Assembly (NCBI RefSeq): GCF_000224085.1
Contig: NC_015945.1
Span: forward strand, 1,189,501-1,253,500
Reading direction: 5' to 3'
From: Allomuricauda ruestringensis DSM 13258
GTDB taxonomy: Bacteria > Bacteroidota > Bacteroidia > Flavobacteriales > Flavobacteriaceae
DNA length: 64,000 nt
Part shown: positions 28,508 through 38,633 of the stretch, piece after piece
Position numbering within the stretch: position 1 is the stretch's first letter
Layout of the letters: each line of letters starts with the position of its first letter
Made by a program: the position numbers and the translations under genes
Notes under the pieces: generated by a model
What the model was told of the DNA's origin: nothing
What the model saw: only the letters and a program-made list of their open reading frames with translations
Database searches by the model: none

Positions 28508-31156
28508 TTAGAACCTGTAAGTCACACTTGCATTAAAAGTACGACCGTTTCCATAAAAAACACCAAAGGCATCCGTTTGGTTCAAATAAGCATGGTTGAA
28601 CAAGTTGTAAACGTTTGTCCTTAATTCCATTTTGTTTGTTCCAAAGTCAAATGTGTATGCTGCTGTCATATCAAATAACGTGTAAGCATCCAACTTTGAG
28701 GTTTCATAAGAATTTCCTTCGGCAACTACATCAGCTACATCATTGAACTCATATAAGTTACTAAAATGGTTTACATCCAAACCAACTTCAAATCCATTTG
28801 CGAAATCATAGTCAGCGTTAAGACCCATTGCAAACTGAGGTGCATTGCTTATCTCAACTCCATCAAGATTTACATTTCCATCAAAGAAGTTTGCTGGAAG
28901 TGGGTTGCCGTTTTGATCGGTATAATCATCAATTTGAGCATTGGTAAAGTATGTATTATCCCTAAAATCTCTTGTTCTGTAAGGAGTGCTTCCAGAATAT
29001 ACCCAGTCTCCAATAGAAGTATAGGCTCCAATTATCAATCCTTGAGCCGCTCTCCATCGGGCAGTAAGCTCAACACCCTGGTGCAACTGTGTTACATCAG
29101 TTTGTTCACGGTTAATATCTACTTCCGCATCCGTAGCTATATCAATAATAGTGTTACCATTGGCTATAAATCTGTTAGCCCATTCTGTTCTATACAAATC
29201 AATAGTGAATTGGAAATCATATGTGTTGAATTTATATCCAATTTCCAAACCTGTAATCTCTTCATTTTCAACTTCTGGATCAGCCAGCTCAGCTGTACCT
29301 GAGAAAATATTATCCAAGAAAGGTTGACGGGAATAGAAACCCGCATTGGCATATACAGTGTTTTTTTCATCAAAGTTATATGCTCCACCACTTTTCACGT
29401 TGTATCCAAACTTGTTAGCCTTGTCAGATGTTTGGGTAGTCTGATTACCATTGATGTCCGTAGCGAATCTATCTTCCCTTTGATACGATTGGTTAGATAT
29501 TGCTCCTTGAAAAAATACGGAGAATGCTTCTTCAGCATACTCAACCTGCCCGAACATTCCCTGATAGTTAATATCTTCGGAGTAATCGTAGTTGATTCTC
29601 TCGTCTTCATCAGCAAATGTTGTCAAGGTTTTCCATGGATTTATACTAAAAGATTCAGTAACGACTCTATCATCTGGTCTGTCGTTAGACCATCCGGAAA
29701 GTCCATAAAAATCAGCTACTTGTCTAAAGTGATCACCTGTATAAAATCTAAAATCGGCACCAACATTAAAACTAAGATTATCGTTAAGGTCGTGACTAAA
29801 GTTAGATACCATTCCATACCATTGGTGATTGTTCATAGAAGCACGACGGATATAACCAGCTCCATTTGGTGCACCGTAATCACCACCGATACCTACTTGA
29901 GCATTTCTAGCACGTGTTGCCGCATAGTCAATTTGACCATCTATTCCTCCAGCAACAGGATAATCTGGCAATCTTAAAGCACTATTACCTCTTGGTCCAG
30001 TTCCACCACCACGACCCCAAGATGCGTAAAGCACTGTTGAAAGGTCTAATTTATCTGAAATATTCCAATCCCAGTTTAAGTTCATGACCGGCTTGTGGTA
30101 GAAGTTTGTTCTTTCAGACTCCAATTCACCTTCATCAAATCCCCAGTGTTGATTGTATTTTCTTTTGGCTTCAACAACTTCCAAAGGCTGTGACCAACGC
30201 TGCATGTGCCATTGTGGTGCGCCAAAAACCAAAAAGTTGAAGTTGTGGTCTCCGATAAGTTTACCCACAGAGAAGAAATAATTCTGACCTTGTCCTTTAG
30301 TTCCTTCAGCAAACTTTCTTTGACCTTGCCAATGATCTAACATCACTGAGAATCCCCAGCCATTCTCATTGATTCCTGAATCGTAAGAAGCAGTTGTCTT
30401 AAAGAAACTGTCGTTACCAACCATGAAACGACCGAAACCGCCTTCTCTTTTTTCAGTAGCTTTAGAAACGATGTTAACCGTACCACCTACTGATGAAATG
30501 GCCAATTTGGAAGAACCTAGACCTCTTTGTACCTGAACGGCATTGGCAATGTCTGCCATACCTGCCCAATTGGACCAGTACATTCTTCCATCTTCCATAC
30601 CATTAATAGGCTGTCCATTCAATAGGAAAGCCGTGTTGGTTTGGTCAAAACCTCTCAAGAACATTTGTGAATCACCAAAACCTGTTTGATTCGACACATA
30701 CACTGACGGTACATTTTTCATTACCTCAGGAAATTCCACGTTACCTGCAGAAACAGCTTGTATTTCGTCTCTTTTAATTGTGGTTACAGCAATTGGTGTA
30801 CTTCTGTCTTCTTCAAGGTCGATAATACCCGAACCAATTACAACAACTTCTCCCAATTCTTGTGCATCTGGCAACAATTCAATCGTTCCAAGATTTCCTG
30901 TTGAAGTAAATTCAACCTGTTTTTTAATAAATCCAATGTAAGAAACAATCAATGTTCCCGAGTTTTGGTTTACCTCCAAAGTAAAGTTTCCATCAAAATC
31001 TGTAGATGTACCATTAGAGGTACCTTTAACAACAACGCTGGCTCCTGGAAGCGGACCGCCAAGCTCGCCGTCAACTACAGTACCAGTAAGAGTTCCTTGT
31101 GCAAATGCCATCGCGGAAATAAAAATAGCCGCAAAAGCCAAGTAGATTCTTTTCAT
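28508..31156 (-). CDS. Large TonB-dependent receptor with CarboxypepD-like domain
   Basis: 882 residues. Signal peptide 1-19 (AMAFAQ), CarboxypepD-like domain about 22-105 (GTVVDGELGGPLPGASVVVKGTSNGTSTDFDG), TonB-box region GEVVVIG, plug (VTTIKRDEIQAVSAGNVEFPEVMKNVPSVYVSNQTG, SVGGTVNIVSK) and a barrel ending ASVTYRF. The DNA is richer in frequent codons than its neighbours, and a dedicated strong terminator follows, which together suggest a highly expressed monocistronic gene. It has no SusD partner. The ligand is unknown; related receptors are often broad nutrient transporters. The upstream region has only an imperfect -7 box (CACATTTGC). Confidence 0.92.
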   Translation of the reverse strand: MKRIYLAFAAIFISAMAFAQGTLTGTVVDGELGGPLPGASVVVKGTSNGTSTDFDGNFTLEVNQNSGTLIVSYIGFIKKQVEFTSTGNLGTIELLPDAQELGEVVVIGSGIIDLEEDRSTPIAVTTIKRDEIQAVSAGNVEFPEVMKNVPSVYVSNQTGFGDSQMFLRGFDQTNTAFLLNGQPINGMEDGRMYWSNWAGMADIANAVQVQRGLGSSKLAISSVGGTVNIVSKATEKREGGFGRFMVGNDSFFKTTASYDSGINENGWGFSVMLDHWQGQRKFAEGTKGQGQNYFFSVGKLIGDHNFNFLVFGAPQWHMQRWSQPLEVVEAKRKYNQHWGFDEGELESERTNFYHKPVMNLNWDWNISDKLDLSTVLYASWGRGGGTGPRGNSALRLPDYPVAGGIDGQIDYAATRARNAQVGIGGDYGAPNGAGYIRRASMNNHQWYGMVSNFSHDLNDNLSFNVGADFRFYTGDHFRQVADFYGLSGWSNDRPDDRVVTESFSINPWKTLTTFADEDERINYDYSEDINYQGMFGQVEYAEEAFSVFFQGAISNQSYQREDRFATDINGNQTTQTSDKANKFGYNVKSGGAYNFDEKNTVYANAGFYSRQPFLDNIFSGTAELADPEVENEEITGLEIGYKFNTYDFQFTIDLYRTEWANRFIANGNTIIDIATDAEVDINREQTDVTQLHQGVELTARWRAAQGLIIGAYTSIGDWVYSGSTPYRTRDFRDNTYFTNAQIDDYTDQNGNPLPANFFDGNVNLDGVEISNAPQFAMGLNADYDFANGFEVGLDVNHFSNLYEFNDVADVVAEGNSYETSKLDAYTLFDMTAAYTFDFGTNKMELRTNVYNLFNHAYLNQTDAFGVFYGNGRTFNASVTYRF

Positions 31157-31328
31157 TTAATTCAGTGTTTAAGTGTTTAATTAGCCCTGCAAATGTGATT
31201 CATTTTTGACACTCTGCGATTAAGTCAAAGTTAAAATCGGGCAAATATAGTTAACACTAAATTAACAAATAAAGTTAACTGACAAACAATTGTTTACGGT
31301 TTTGTTCCTAATTTGAGAAGATGGCAAC

Positions 31329-32966
31329 CTACTCCTTAAAAAAATGTAAAAGGTTCAATGTGGAACTGTCGTGCTTACCAATTTTTGAATTTTCGATGTC
31401 GACCAAAATATTTTTGGCCAATTGCTTACCTAATTCCACGCCCCATTGATCATAGCTGAAGATATTCCACACTACGCCCTGAACAAATATCTTATGCTCG
31501 TAAAGTGCAATAAGTGCGCCAAGGCTTTTCGGCGTAAGCTTTTTAATTAAGATGGTATTGGTAGGCTTGTTTCCCTCAAAGATTTTGAAAGGAAGCAGTT
31601 TTTGAAGCTCTTCACCTGACAAGCCTTGGGATTCGAGTTCTTGTTTCACCTCATCAGCGGTTTTCCCGTTCATCAAGGCCTCGGTCTGTGCAAAGAAATT
31701 CGCCATCAATTTATTATGATGGTCCACATCGCCGTGCAACGATTCCTTATACCCGATAAAGTCTGTTGGAATCAGTTTTGTTCCCTGGTGCATCAATTGA
31801 AAAAAGGCATGCTGTGAATTGGTTCCCGGCTCGCCCCAAATTATGGTACCGGTCTCATGTCCAACTCTGTTCCCCGCCCTATCCATGCTTTTTCCGTTAC
31901 TCTCCATAATACCTTGCTGCAAGTATGCAGAAAAGCGGTGCAAGTATTGTGTGTACGGAATAATGGCCTCGGTCTCTGCCTTGTAAAAGTTATTGTACCA
32001 AACACTGATTAAGCCCAACATTACCGGAATGTTCTCTTCAAACGGGGTTTCCTTAAAATGGTTGTCCATTTCATTGGCTCCAATCAAAAGGTCTTCAAAG
32101 TTTTCATAACCTATGGAAAGGGCTATGGATAATCCAACAGCGCTCCAAAGTGAGAATCGACCACCGACCCAATCCCACATGGGGAATACATTGTCATCGG
32201 CTATACCAAATTCCTTGATTTTTTCAAGGTTGGTGGACACTGCCACAAAATGATCGGCCACATCTTTTTCGGATGCACTTTGCAAGAACCATTTTTTAAT
32301 GGTCAATGCATTGGATAATGTTTCCTGCGTGGTAAACGACTTTGATACGATAACGAACAATGTGGTCTTTGGGTTGAGTTCCTTCAATACTTCGTGAACC
32401 AAATCACCGTCAACATTACTTACAAAATGAGTCTTTAAATCATTTTGATAGAACTTTAATGCTTCGGTCACCATAACTGGTCCCAAATCCGACCCGCCGA
32501 TTCCAATATTAACGACATCGGTAAAGGCTTTACCCGTATATCCTTTTCTTTCTCCAGAAATAACGGCTTCTGAAAAAGATTTGATTTTTTCTTTGACCTC
32601 AAAAACCTCATCAACAATATTGACTCCGTCAACTAAAACCTCATCATCCTTTTTGGCCCGCAGGGCGGTGTGCAGCACGGCTCTTCCTTCGGTCTGGTTA
32701 ATGAGTTCTCCTCCAAAGTAGCTTTTTATAGCGTCCTTCAATCCCACTTCGTCGGCCAACTCCAACAACAATTTCAAAGTTTTGTCGGTAAGCCTATTCT
32801 TTGAATAGTCCACCAAAAAATCGTTCCAAAGTATGGCGTATTTTTTGCCACGACCTTCTTCGGTCGCAAACAATTCCCTTAAATGTACTTCTTTGGTTTC
32901 TTTGTAATGCTCCTGAAGTTTTTTCCAAGCATCAGTAGTAGTAGGGTCGATTGTGGGTAGTGCCAT
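31329..32966 (-). CDS. pgi: Glucose-6-phosphate isomerase
   Basis: 545 residues, normal length. It interconverts glucose-6-phosphate and fructose-6-phosphate in the cytosol. Signatures: [18 protein letters not shown] (phosphate-binding), [26 protein letters not shown] with the glycine-rich turn, and [20 protein letters not shown] with the catalytic His. It ends NLLHFFKE. Its ATG overlaps the stop of the M23 peptidase gene, so it is the last gene of a four-gene operon. Confidence 0.98.
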   Translation of the reverse strand: MALPTIDPTTTDAWKKLQEHYKETKEVHLRELFATEEGRGKKYAILWNDFLVDYSKNRLTDKTLKLLLELADEVGLKDAIKSYFGGELINQTEGRAVLHTALRAKKDDEVLVDGVNIVDEVFEVKEKIKSFSEAVISGERKGYTGKAFTDVVNIGIGGSDLGPVMVTEALKFYQNDLKTHFVSNVDGDLVHEVLKELNPKTTLFVIVSKSFTTQETLSNALTIKKWFLQSASEKDVADHFVAVSTNLEKIKEFGIADDNVFPMWDWVGGRFSLWSAVGLSIALSIGYENFEDLLIGANEMDNHFKETPFEENIPVMLGLISVWYNNFYKAETEAIIPYTQYLHRFSAYLQQGIMESNGKSMDRAGNRVGHETGTIIWGEPGTNSQHAFFQLMHQGTKLIPTDFIGYKESLHGDVDHHNKLMANFFAQTEALMNGKTADEVKQELESQGLSGEELQKLLPFKIFEGNKPTNTILIKKLTPKSLGALIALYEHKIFVQGVVWNIFSYDQWGVELGKQLAKNILVDIENSKIGKHDSSTLNLLHFFKE

Positions 32967-34249
32967 TATTGGGTGTATGATATTAAGGTTTCTTCAGGTT
33001 CTTCTGGGGTTGGATCCACAAATTCGATACAGTCCAATTGTACTTTTAGGGGGGCAATATGTGCCATATAATCTGCGCGTAACGAATCTGCAATGGGTTC
33101 TGCTGCGGGAAGTTCTTCCTTAAATGGGTCTACCTGTCTTCCATTCTTCCAAAAACGATAACAAACGTGAGGGCCTCCAGTGTTTCCCGTCATTCCAATC
33201 CAACCAATTACATCACCCTGACGTACAAAGTCACCTCTCTTTACATTTTGTGCCTTCATGTGGAGGTATTGGGTGCTGTAGGTACTATTGTGCTTGATCT
33301 TTACATATTTTCCGTTGCCGCCCCTTCGGGTCGACTCCGTTACGGTTCCATCTGCAGTAGCAACAATAGGCGTTCCTATTGGTGCAGCAAAATCTGTTCC
33401 TTTATGGGGTCGTACTTTATAACCATAGTAAGCAATCCTTCTTTTAAGATTATAGCGAGATGACAAACGATACCTAAATTTAACCGGTGCACGTAAAAAG
33501 GTACTGCGTAAGTTATTGGCATCTTGATCAAAATATTCCAAAATATGGTTAGTGGCATCTGATATATAGGGAAAAGCATAAATGGTTTTTCCTTTATGCT
33601 CAAAATAAGCTGCCTTTATGGAACCAATGCCTGCATAAATACTGTCATTGATATAGCGCTCATCAAAAACCACCTTGAACTTGTCACCTTTGTCCAATCG
33701 TCCAAAATCGATGGTCCATGCATATATATCGGAAAGCGCAAAGGTTAGATTGTAATCCACTCCCAAATTATCAATGGACATGGACAAACTATGATCGATA
33801 ACTCCTCCTATCTCACGCTCTACCAATGTTACTTTTTTCTTGCTCTTATAGGCTTTGGTCGAATCGCGCAGGTCGACCACTGTATAATTTATCTTATCAT
33901 TTTGATAGATAAAGACTTCCGCAACCTCGGAAGTGTCCTTGGATTTAAGGATTAGATATGGTTTGCCGACCATGATTTTGCGGACATCGAAAGTATCTCT
34001 ATAATTTTCTGAAATAGCCGCAATTTTAGGGTAGTCCACTTTGTTCTTGAGCATTAGCTCCCCAAAACTATCGCCATTGCGAACCGTATCGTGAACTACA
34101 TTGAACTCATCAAAATTAAAACCATAGCGCAGCACTGGTAGTTTTTCGATCGGTTCTGCCTTTGCTACTTCATTAATAACCGGTTCTTTTGCCTGTTTAC
34201 ACGATATGAGCACTGTCAGCGTCAATATCGCCCCAATAATTTTCCGCAT
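32966..34249 (-). CDS. M23-family peptidoglycan endopeptidase lipoprotein with HxC variant site
   Basis: 427 residues. The lipoprotein signal ends LTVLISC (Cys17). The middle region (about 55-260) is an OapA/LysM-like and M23 N-terminal extension ([16 protein letters not shown]). The LytM/M23 domain is at about 275-375: His282 and Asp286 ([14 protein letters not shown]), His330 (YLHM) and His361. In standard members the last motif is HxH; here it reads PHVCYRFW, so the third zinc ligand position is Cys363. These enzymes cut peptide cross-links to allow wall growth. It lies 8 bp after the dioxygenase-like gene and overlaps pgi by one base. Confidence 0.9.
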   Translation of the reverse strand: MRKIIGAILTLTVLISCKQAKEPVINEVAKAEPIEKLPVLRYGFNFDEFNVVHDTVRNGDSFGELMLKNKVDYPKIAAISENYRDTFDVRKIMVGKPYLILKSKDTSEVAEVFIYQNDKINYTVVDLRDSTKAYKSKKKVTLVEREIGGVIDHSLSMSIDNLGVDYNLTFALSDIYAWTIDFGRLDKGDKFKVVFDERYINDSIYAGIGSIKAAYFEHKGKTIYAFPYISDATNHILEYFDQDANNLRSTFLRAPVKFRYRLSSRYNLKRRIAYYGYKVRPHKGTDFAAPIGTPIVATADGTVTESTRRGGNGKYVKIKHNSTYSTQYLHMKAQNVKRGDFVRQGDVIGWIGMTGNTGGPHVCYRFWKNGRQVDPFKEELPAAEPIADSLRADYMAHIAPLKVQLDCIEFVDPTPEEPEETLISYTQ

Positions 34250-34257
34250 TTCTCTTC

Positions 34258-35232
34258 TTATTCCTTGTATTCTTCTTTTTCGGGATTAAAAACATGGTCC
34301 ACCCATTGCTTGCCCCATGTATCCAACTCTTCTTTGGTATGCAAAGTTGGGAAAAAAATTATTTTCTGGAAACTTGGCGGCAAATAGTCCTTCCAATTAG
34401 TGCCTCCAGTTGCCTCCACATCTTGGCCTTCCCTTGCCAAATACCTGTGTGCCGATCCCATGTGCATCAACGGCCAATTTACATTGGCATTCAAATCCAA
34501 TGTCTTTAACGCAGAAATCAGCTCTTCATTGTTTTTGGATGCATCGGGCAGTTGAAGATATTTTTGGTATATGGTACTGTTTTTTACTTGGTTGGCTATA
34601 CGCAGGAGCCGTGGTGTATATCTTACCTCAAACTGTTTTAGTGTGAGTGTTTTTTCGCCCGTTTCCAAATCGGTTGCCCCTTTTTTCCAATAAACATGTT
34701 CAAAAAGCTCTTCTATACTGTTTTCCGAAGAAAATGAATCCCGTTCGGATGGGTGCACCATATTCTCCAATGGGGTGGCGTAGAACTCTATCATCCTATA
34801 TTGTGCCGATTGGAATCCACTTGCCGGAAGCAAGGCCATTCGGTAACGTAGAAATTGTTCCCTTTCCATTCCCTTTATCATGATGCTAAAGGAGGATATA
34901 AGAGCCTTGAAGTAACTGTTGATTCTTCGAACTTTTTCTATAAAAAAGGCTACATCCTGGGATTTATCTTCAACAATCTGTTTTTCTTCATGTAGAATAA
35001 GTTTGAAGTACAGCTCTGTAATCTGGTGGTACATGATGAAGATTTCCTCATCAGGAAAATGTGTTCGCGGTACTTGAAGACTGAGCAAGGTATCCAAGCG
35101 GATATAATCCCAGTAAGTAAGATATCTCTCGTAAAGAAGCCCATCCAAGTAAGAACTTAAGTCCTGACCCGAGTTTTTGAACTTTTCCTCTAGCTTGTTG
35201 ATTTGGGAAGCGATTTTTGCATCCTTATCCAT
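34258..35232 (-). CDS. Tryptophan 2,3-dioxygenase family protein
   Basis: 324 residues from the ATG at 35232; a GTG at 35244 overlapping the upstream stop would add four residues. All-helical TDO motifs are clear: YWDYIRLDTLLSLQ, FIMYHQITELYFKLILHE, LLPASGFQSAQYRMIEF and GGTNWKDYL near the end. TDO opens the indole ring of L-tryptophan with O2 using haem b in the kynurenine pathway. The distal and proximal region (WPLMHMGSAHRYL) departs from the classical FLWRYRH...GTGGSSG pattern, so the substrate could differ. It is the second gene of the DUF3108-TDO-M23-pgi operon. No other kynurenine gene is in this window. Confidence 0.87.
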   Translation of the reverse strand: MDKDAKIASQINKLEEKFKNSGQDLSSYLDGLLYERYLTYWDYIRLDTLLSLQVPRTHFPDEEIFIMYHQITELYFKLILHEEKQIVEDKSQDVAFFIEKVRRINSYFKALISSFSIMIKGMEREQFLRYRMALLPASGFQSAQYRMIEFYATPLENMVHPSERDSFSSENSIEELFEHVYWKKGATDLETGEKTLTLKQFEVRYTPRLLRIANQVKNSTIYQKYLQLPDASKNNEELISALKTLDLNANVNWPLMHMGSAHRYLAREGQDVEATGGTNWKDYLPPSFQKIIFFPTLHTKEELDTWGKQWVDHVFNPEKEEYKE

Positions 35233-35243
35233 TAATCTCGACA

Positions 35244-36026
35244 CTAATCCATTATTATTTTAAATTGGTTCTTTAACCCATTATAACCATCTAAATCTGC
35301 TTTTAAAGATCCTACGGCCAAATCTGCCTTGATTCGGATAGGTATTTTGTTCCAATCGTTGGAAACCCAAAGTGTAAGACTCTCTTTTTCCTTAAAAACA
35401 CGACCGGACTGAACCAAAGGTCTAAATTTAAGACATTCTACCTTTCCATACTTGGTCCTGAGGATTTCTTTTCCCAAATATTTTAATTGAAACCTAAAAA
35501 CCCCATCGTCGTCAAAAAGCATATCCAAATCGATGGATTCCCCAACCTCAAATTCTTCCAGGTTATAGTTGCTCCTTAAAAAGTAGGAAGCGGAAATCAA
35601 ATCCTGAATCCCATCATGTATGGCAATGTTCTTTTTTGTATCATTTTTGTTATCAATCAGAATCGCTTTGTCCTTATCGTAATCAAATTCAATTTCTATG
35701 TCCTTGGTATAACCGCCCTCATCTATTTTTCTGATAAATTTATACGGTTTGCCATGTTTTTGGCCAAAATAGCTTTCATAAGTATCGTCAACCTTAAAAA
35801 AAATACTTGCAAATCCGGTAGTTTTCCCCTTACCTACAACATGATATACAGGAATATTGTCCAAATTTTCGGAAGTCAAGTGCAATGTGGCATAGCTGGC
35901 ATTTAGGATGCCATAGTGTATCCTAAATTTTAGCCATTCCCCTGGTTTAAAGGCAGGGCGTGAACTTTGACCCATAACCGACATTGACAAAAGAAGCAAT
36001 AGTGTTGGTATTATAATCTTTTTCAT
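35244..36026 (-). CDS. DUF3108 secreted protein
   Basis: 260 residues from the ATG at 36026 (a TTG six bases earlier is less likely). The signal peptide is about 1-19 (ending SVMGQ). The mature part matches DUF3108, a beta-rich periplasmic or outer-membrane-associated domain: FKPGEWLKFRIHYGILNASYATL, FKVDDTYESYFG and the ending IRIKADLAVGSLKADLDGYNG. Function is unknown; a lipid or envelope role has been suggested for such folds. It is the first gene of the operon with TDO, M23 and pgi. Confidence 0.85.
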   Translation of the reverse strand: MKKIIIPTLLLLLSMSVMGQSSRPAFKPGEWLKFRIHYGILNASYATLHLTSENLDNIPVYHVVGKGKTTGFASIFFKVDDTYESYFGQKHGKPYKFIRKIDEGGYTKDIEIEFDYDKDKAILIDNKNDTKKNIAIHDGIQDLISASYFLRSNYNLEEFEVGESIDLDMLFDDDGVFRFQLKYLGKEILRTKYGKVECLKFRPLVQSGRVFKEKESLTLWVSNDWNKIPIRIKADLAVGSLKADLDGYNGLKNQFKIIMD

Positions 36027-36117
36027 TTGCAATTTTATTGGTATAAAATTAGTAAAATCACTTTAGGGGCCATGCTGTTCACATATACTTAAACAAAACT
36101 TATTCCAAAATAGTATA

Positions 36118-36221
36118 AACAAAAAAAGCCCAGTCTCGAGACTGGGCTTTTCCTAAATAACCAACCAAACTTTAAATTATGAAAAACCAATACTTAAAGT
36201 TATAAGGGAACCACCCCTTAT
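36118..36221 (-). ncRNA. Candidate ~100-nt small RNA with three stem-loops
   Basis: Read on the minus strand, 36221 to 36118 forms three consecutive perfect stems: ATAAGGG/CCCTTAT (36202-36208 with 36215-36221), AACTTTAA/TTAAAGTT (36168-36175 with 36194-36201), and a 28-base palindromic terminator (36124-36151) followed by U7. A TATCTTTG -7 box lies just upstream, placing the start exactly at the first stem. No protein of more than 8 codons fits. It lies in a 336-bp gap between two minus-strand genes. It could belong to a known family such as the Rfam Flavo-1 motif; I could not check. Confidence 0.6.
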
Positions 36222-36227
36222 GTGGGT

Positions 36228-36235
36228 CAAAGATA
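36228..36235 (-). promoter_or_regulatory. -7 promoter box TATCTTTG for the small RNA
   Basis: Exact TAnnTTTG on the minus strand, about 7 bp before the first predicted RNA stem. The -33 position has TTTT rather than TTG, so only half of the promoter is convincing. Confidence 0.5.
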
Positions 36236-36362
36236 CGGCAAGGTTTTGTAGGAAAAAGTGTTTTTAACGGACTTTAACTAAACACTTATATTATTGGTTG
36301 ATTTTACCTGTTTTTTTGACAAATTATTAAGAGAATTGGGCTTATTGATCGAGTGATTTTTA

Positions 36363-38630
36363 TTAGAACCAATACCCAACACTGAAGAAAATATTGCTTT
36401 CACTAATCTCTGGAGACCAAGAATAGTAAACTTGAATTGGTCCTAGAAAAGATTCGAAACCATAGCCTACCCCATATCCTGAAAAACTCGGCTCTTTGAA
36501 CCAATCCCCTGTTCTAAAAAGATCGTCGTTGATGTTGGCATAATTTGCGGAAAACAAAAAGTGGTGCTTGTAGGTAAATTCGTAATCCAAACGGCCATAT
36601 CCTTTAATGTAACTATTGCCTGGCAAGCTAAGAAAATCGTAACCAAAGAAGGGCACAAAATTGTTTACAAAGTCGTTGCCAAAACCTCCCAGGATAAAAT
36701 CAAAAGAAGTTACTTGCGAAGTTCCAAGCTTTACACCTCCATCCGCTTCCAGCTGTATGCTTAAGTTATTTAGCATTGAAAATGTGCCGCCAAACTTAGT
36801 CTTTGCTACGGCAAACTGGCTAAAATTATTGTTATAATCGGAAGAGAACGCGTAAAAGTGAAAATCGCCATCGAACAAAAGCCCTTTGGTGGGAAAGTAT
36901 TTATCATCGTATGTATCCAGTTTTATTTGAGAGAACGCGCTAAAATAATTGGAGTTTTCAAAAGTAGTCCTATTGTTGGATGCTGACATCGCGACTTCCC
37001 CATCTGTATCTACTTGATTTAGTGTCCGGGTACTATAATTCAAGAATTTGTGCTCTGCCCCTATGGTAAAGGCAAACTCTTCTTGGAGAACGGTTTGCAG
37101 ATATACTTGGTTCGTAAGGTCGGTCACATCTATATTAATTCTTTGGATATTGGGGTTGATCGGAACATTAAAGTTGCCTTGGATCAAAGAAAAATCGGTT
37201 TCCGCATCAAAATCGGTCAATTTTGAATTTATCCCAAGACTCCAGTAATAGCCCTTATCCAAATAATATTGCATGTTGTACCTAATGTGGTCGCCCAATA
37301 TAAAATCAAAGGAAGCCACATCGTCCTTCATTAAAAAATTCTTTTTAGTGAGGTTGATCAATGCCGCACTTTTATAGAGGTCATCATAATGGGCAGACAT
37401 TTTAATGTACATTTTGATTGGGTTTTCCTTGAGTTTTAGAATCAAGTCCGTACCCAGACCGTTCGATACAAGATCGTACCGGATTGCCTTAAAGTTTCCC
37501 GTTGCCGAAAGATTGCTCATTCCTTGCTTTAAATCATCAAACGAAATCTTCTCTGCCAGGTTAAACCTCAACTTACCTTTAATGTACCCTCTGGTGTATT
37601 GATCGTTACCTTTAATGATCATCCTATTGATGGTTAAGCTATCTACCATCTTGATTCTTTTACGGGGTTTTGGGGCCTCATCTTGACTTTGTGCTATTTG
37701 TTTTAGCTCATCCATTTTATTTTGGGCTGCAGCTTCCCCGCTCTTAACAATTTGTTTGCCCTTATCAAAAGCAATAACGGAGAATTGGTCAATGTCCGGC
37801 CGGATATACAAATCGGTTTCCTTGGATTTTTTCTTCATATCGTTCACCGTACGATAATTGTTGATCTGGAGCAATATTTCCGTAGCCGAAGAAAGTGATT
37901 CCCTTGTGGCCAGATCGTGTTGCACGTCCACCCCAATAATAATGTCTGCTCCCATTGCCTTTACTTGATTTATAGGGTAATTGTTCACCACGCCGCCATC
38001 GATCAAGATCTGTCCATCAATTTCTGCAGGTTCAAAAAGTGAAGGGAATGTCCCACTTGCCACAATGGCCTCGGGCAGATATCCTTTGTCCAACAGGACC
38101 TCTTCCCCAGTTTCCACATTGGTGGCCACACACAGGAAAGGTGTAGGCAATTTTCTAAAATCTTGCACATCTTTTACATGGTACAAGAGTTGAACCAACA
38201 AGTTGTATATGTTCTGTCCGCCAGAAATGGCTTGTGGGAAGGTTACCTTAAAATTCTCGAAGGGCAAGGAAAGGGCATAGCGTTCGGAATCCTCTTTCTC
38301 ATAAAATGTTTTTGCACTCCGGGGAACGTTGTCCTGTATCAAATCGGTAAAATCGGTATTCCTAAAAATGGAATCCAATTGCTGGGCAGAGTAGCCCGAT
38401 GCGTACAAAGCTCCAACAATGGCTCCCATACTGGTTCCACCAATATAATCCACTTTAACACCAGCTTCCTCAATAATCTTTAATGCGCCAATATGGGCCA
38501 AACCCTTGGCGCCGCCACCACTTAGTACCAGCCCTACTTTTGGCGACTTTTTATCCGTAGTGTTTTGGGCCATCCCTGCCACACCTATTAAAGCAATTAG
38601 AAGTGTTATGATTGTTAGTTTTTTTCGCAT
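36363..38630 (-). CDS. Patatin-like phospholipase with POTRA and outer-membrane barrel (PlpD type)
   Basis: 755 residues. Signal peptide about 1-21 (GMAQ). The patatin domain has the oxyanion loop GGGAKG (38-43), nucleophile Ser67 in GTSMG, and the catalytic Asp211 in DGG. It is followed by a POTRA-like segment (about 325-400, TINRMIIKGNDQYTRGYIKGKLRF) and a 16-strand BamA/Omp85-type barrel ending FFSVGYWF. Type Vd-like proteins of this layout carry a lipase that is surface-displayed or periplasmic; the role in Bacteroidota is open. It starts 3 bp after uvrC stops, so they are cotranscribed. Confidence 0.93.
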   Translation of the reverse strand: MRKKLTIITLLIALIGVAGMAQNTTDKKSPKVGLVLSGGGAKGLAHIGALKIIEEAGVKVDYIGGTSMGAIVGALYASGYSAQQLDSIFRNTDFTDLIQDNVPRSAKTFYEKEDSERYALSLPFENFKVTFPQAISGGQNIYNLLVQLLYHVKDVQDFRKLPTPFLCVATNVETGEEVLLDKGYLPEAIVASGTFPSLFEPAEIDGQILIDGGVVNNYPINQVKAMGADIIIGVDVQHDLATRESLSSATEILLQINNYRTVNDMKKKSKETDLYIRPDIDQFSVIAFDKGKQIVKSGEAAAQNKMDELKQIAQSQDEAPKPRKRIKMVDSLTINRMIIKGNDQYTRGYIKGKLRFNLAEKISFDDLKQGMSNLSATGNFKAIRYDLVSNGLGTDLILKLKENPIKMYIKMSAHYDDLYKSAALINLTKKNFLMKDDVASFDFILGDHIRYNMQYYLDKGYYWSLGINSKLTDFDAETDFSLIQGNFNVPINPNIQRINIDVTDLTNQVYLQTVLQEEFAFTIGAEHKFLNYSTRTLNQVDTDGEVAMSASNNRTTFENSNYFSAFSQIKLDTYDDKYFPTKGLLFDGDFHFYAFSSDYNNNFSQFAVAKTKFGGTFSMLNNLSIQLEADGGVKLGTSQVTSFDFILGGFGNDFVNNFVPFFGYDFLSLPGNSYIKGYGRLDYEFTYKHHFLFSANYANINDDLFRTGDWFKEPSFSGYGVGYGFESFLGPIQVYYSWSPEISESNIFFSVGYWF

Positions 38631-38633
38631 TGC

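Noticed and set aside
28766-29977. Two long plus-strand frames (178 and 217 codons) inside the 28.5-31.2 kb region
   Set aside because: They lie wholly antisense to a well-supported TonB receptor and read as Ile/Ser/Cys-rich non-protein-like sequence.
22694-31156. SusC/SusD-type polysaccharide utilisation locus
   Set aside because: Neither receptor has a SusD-like partner and there are no glycoside hydrolases; the lipoprotein has lamin-tail and DUF5689 domains instead.
31157-31250. Promoter of the large TonB receptor (CACATTTGC and TTTGAC on the minus strand)
   Set aside because: The -7 box has one mismatch and the nearest TTTG is 28 bp away, outside the accepted spacing.
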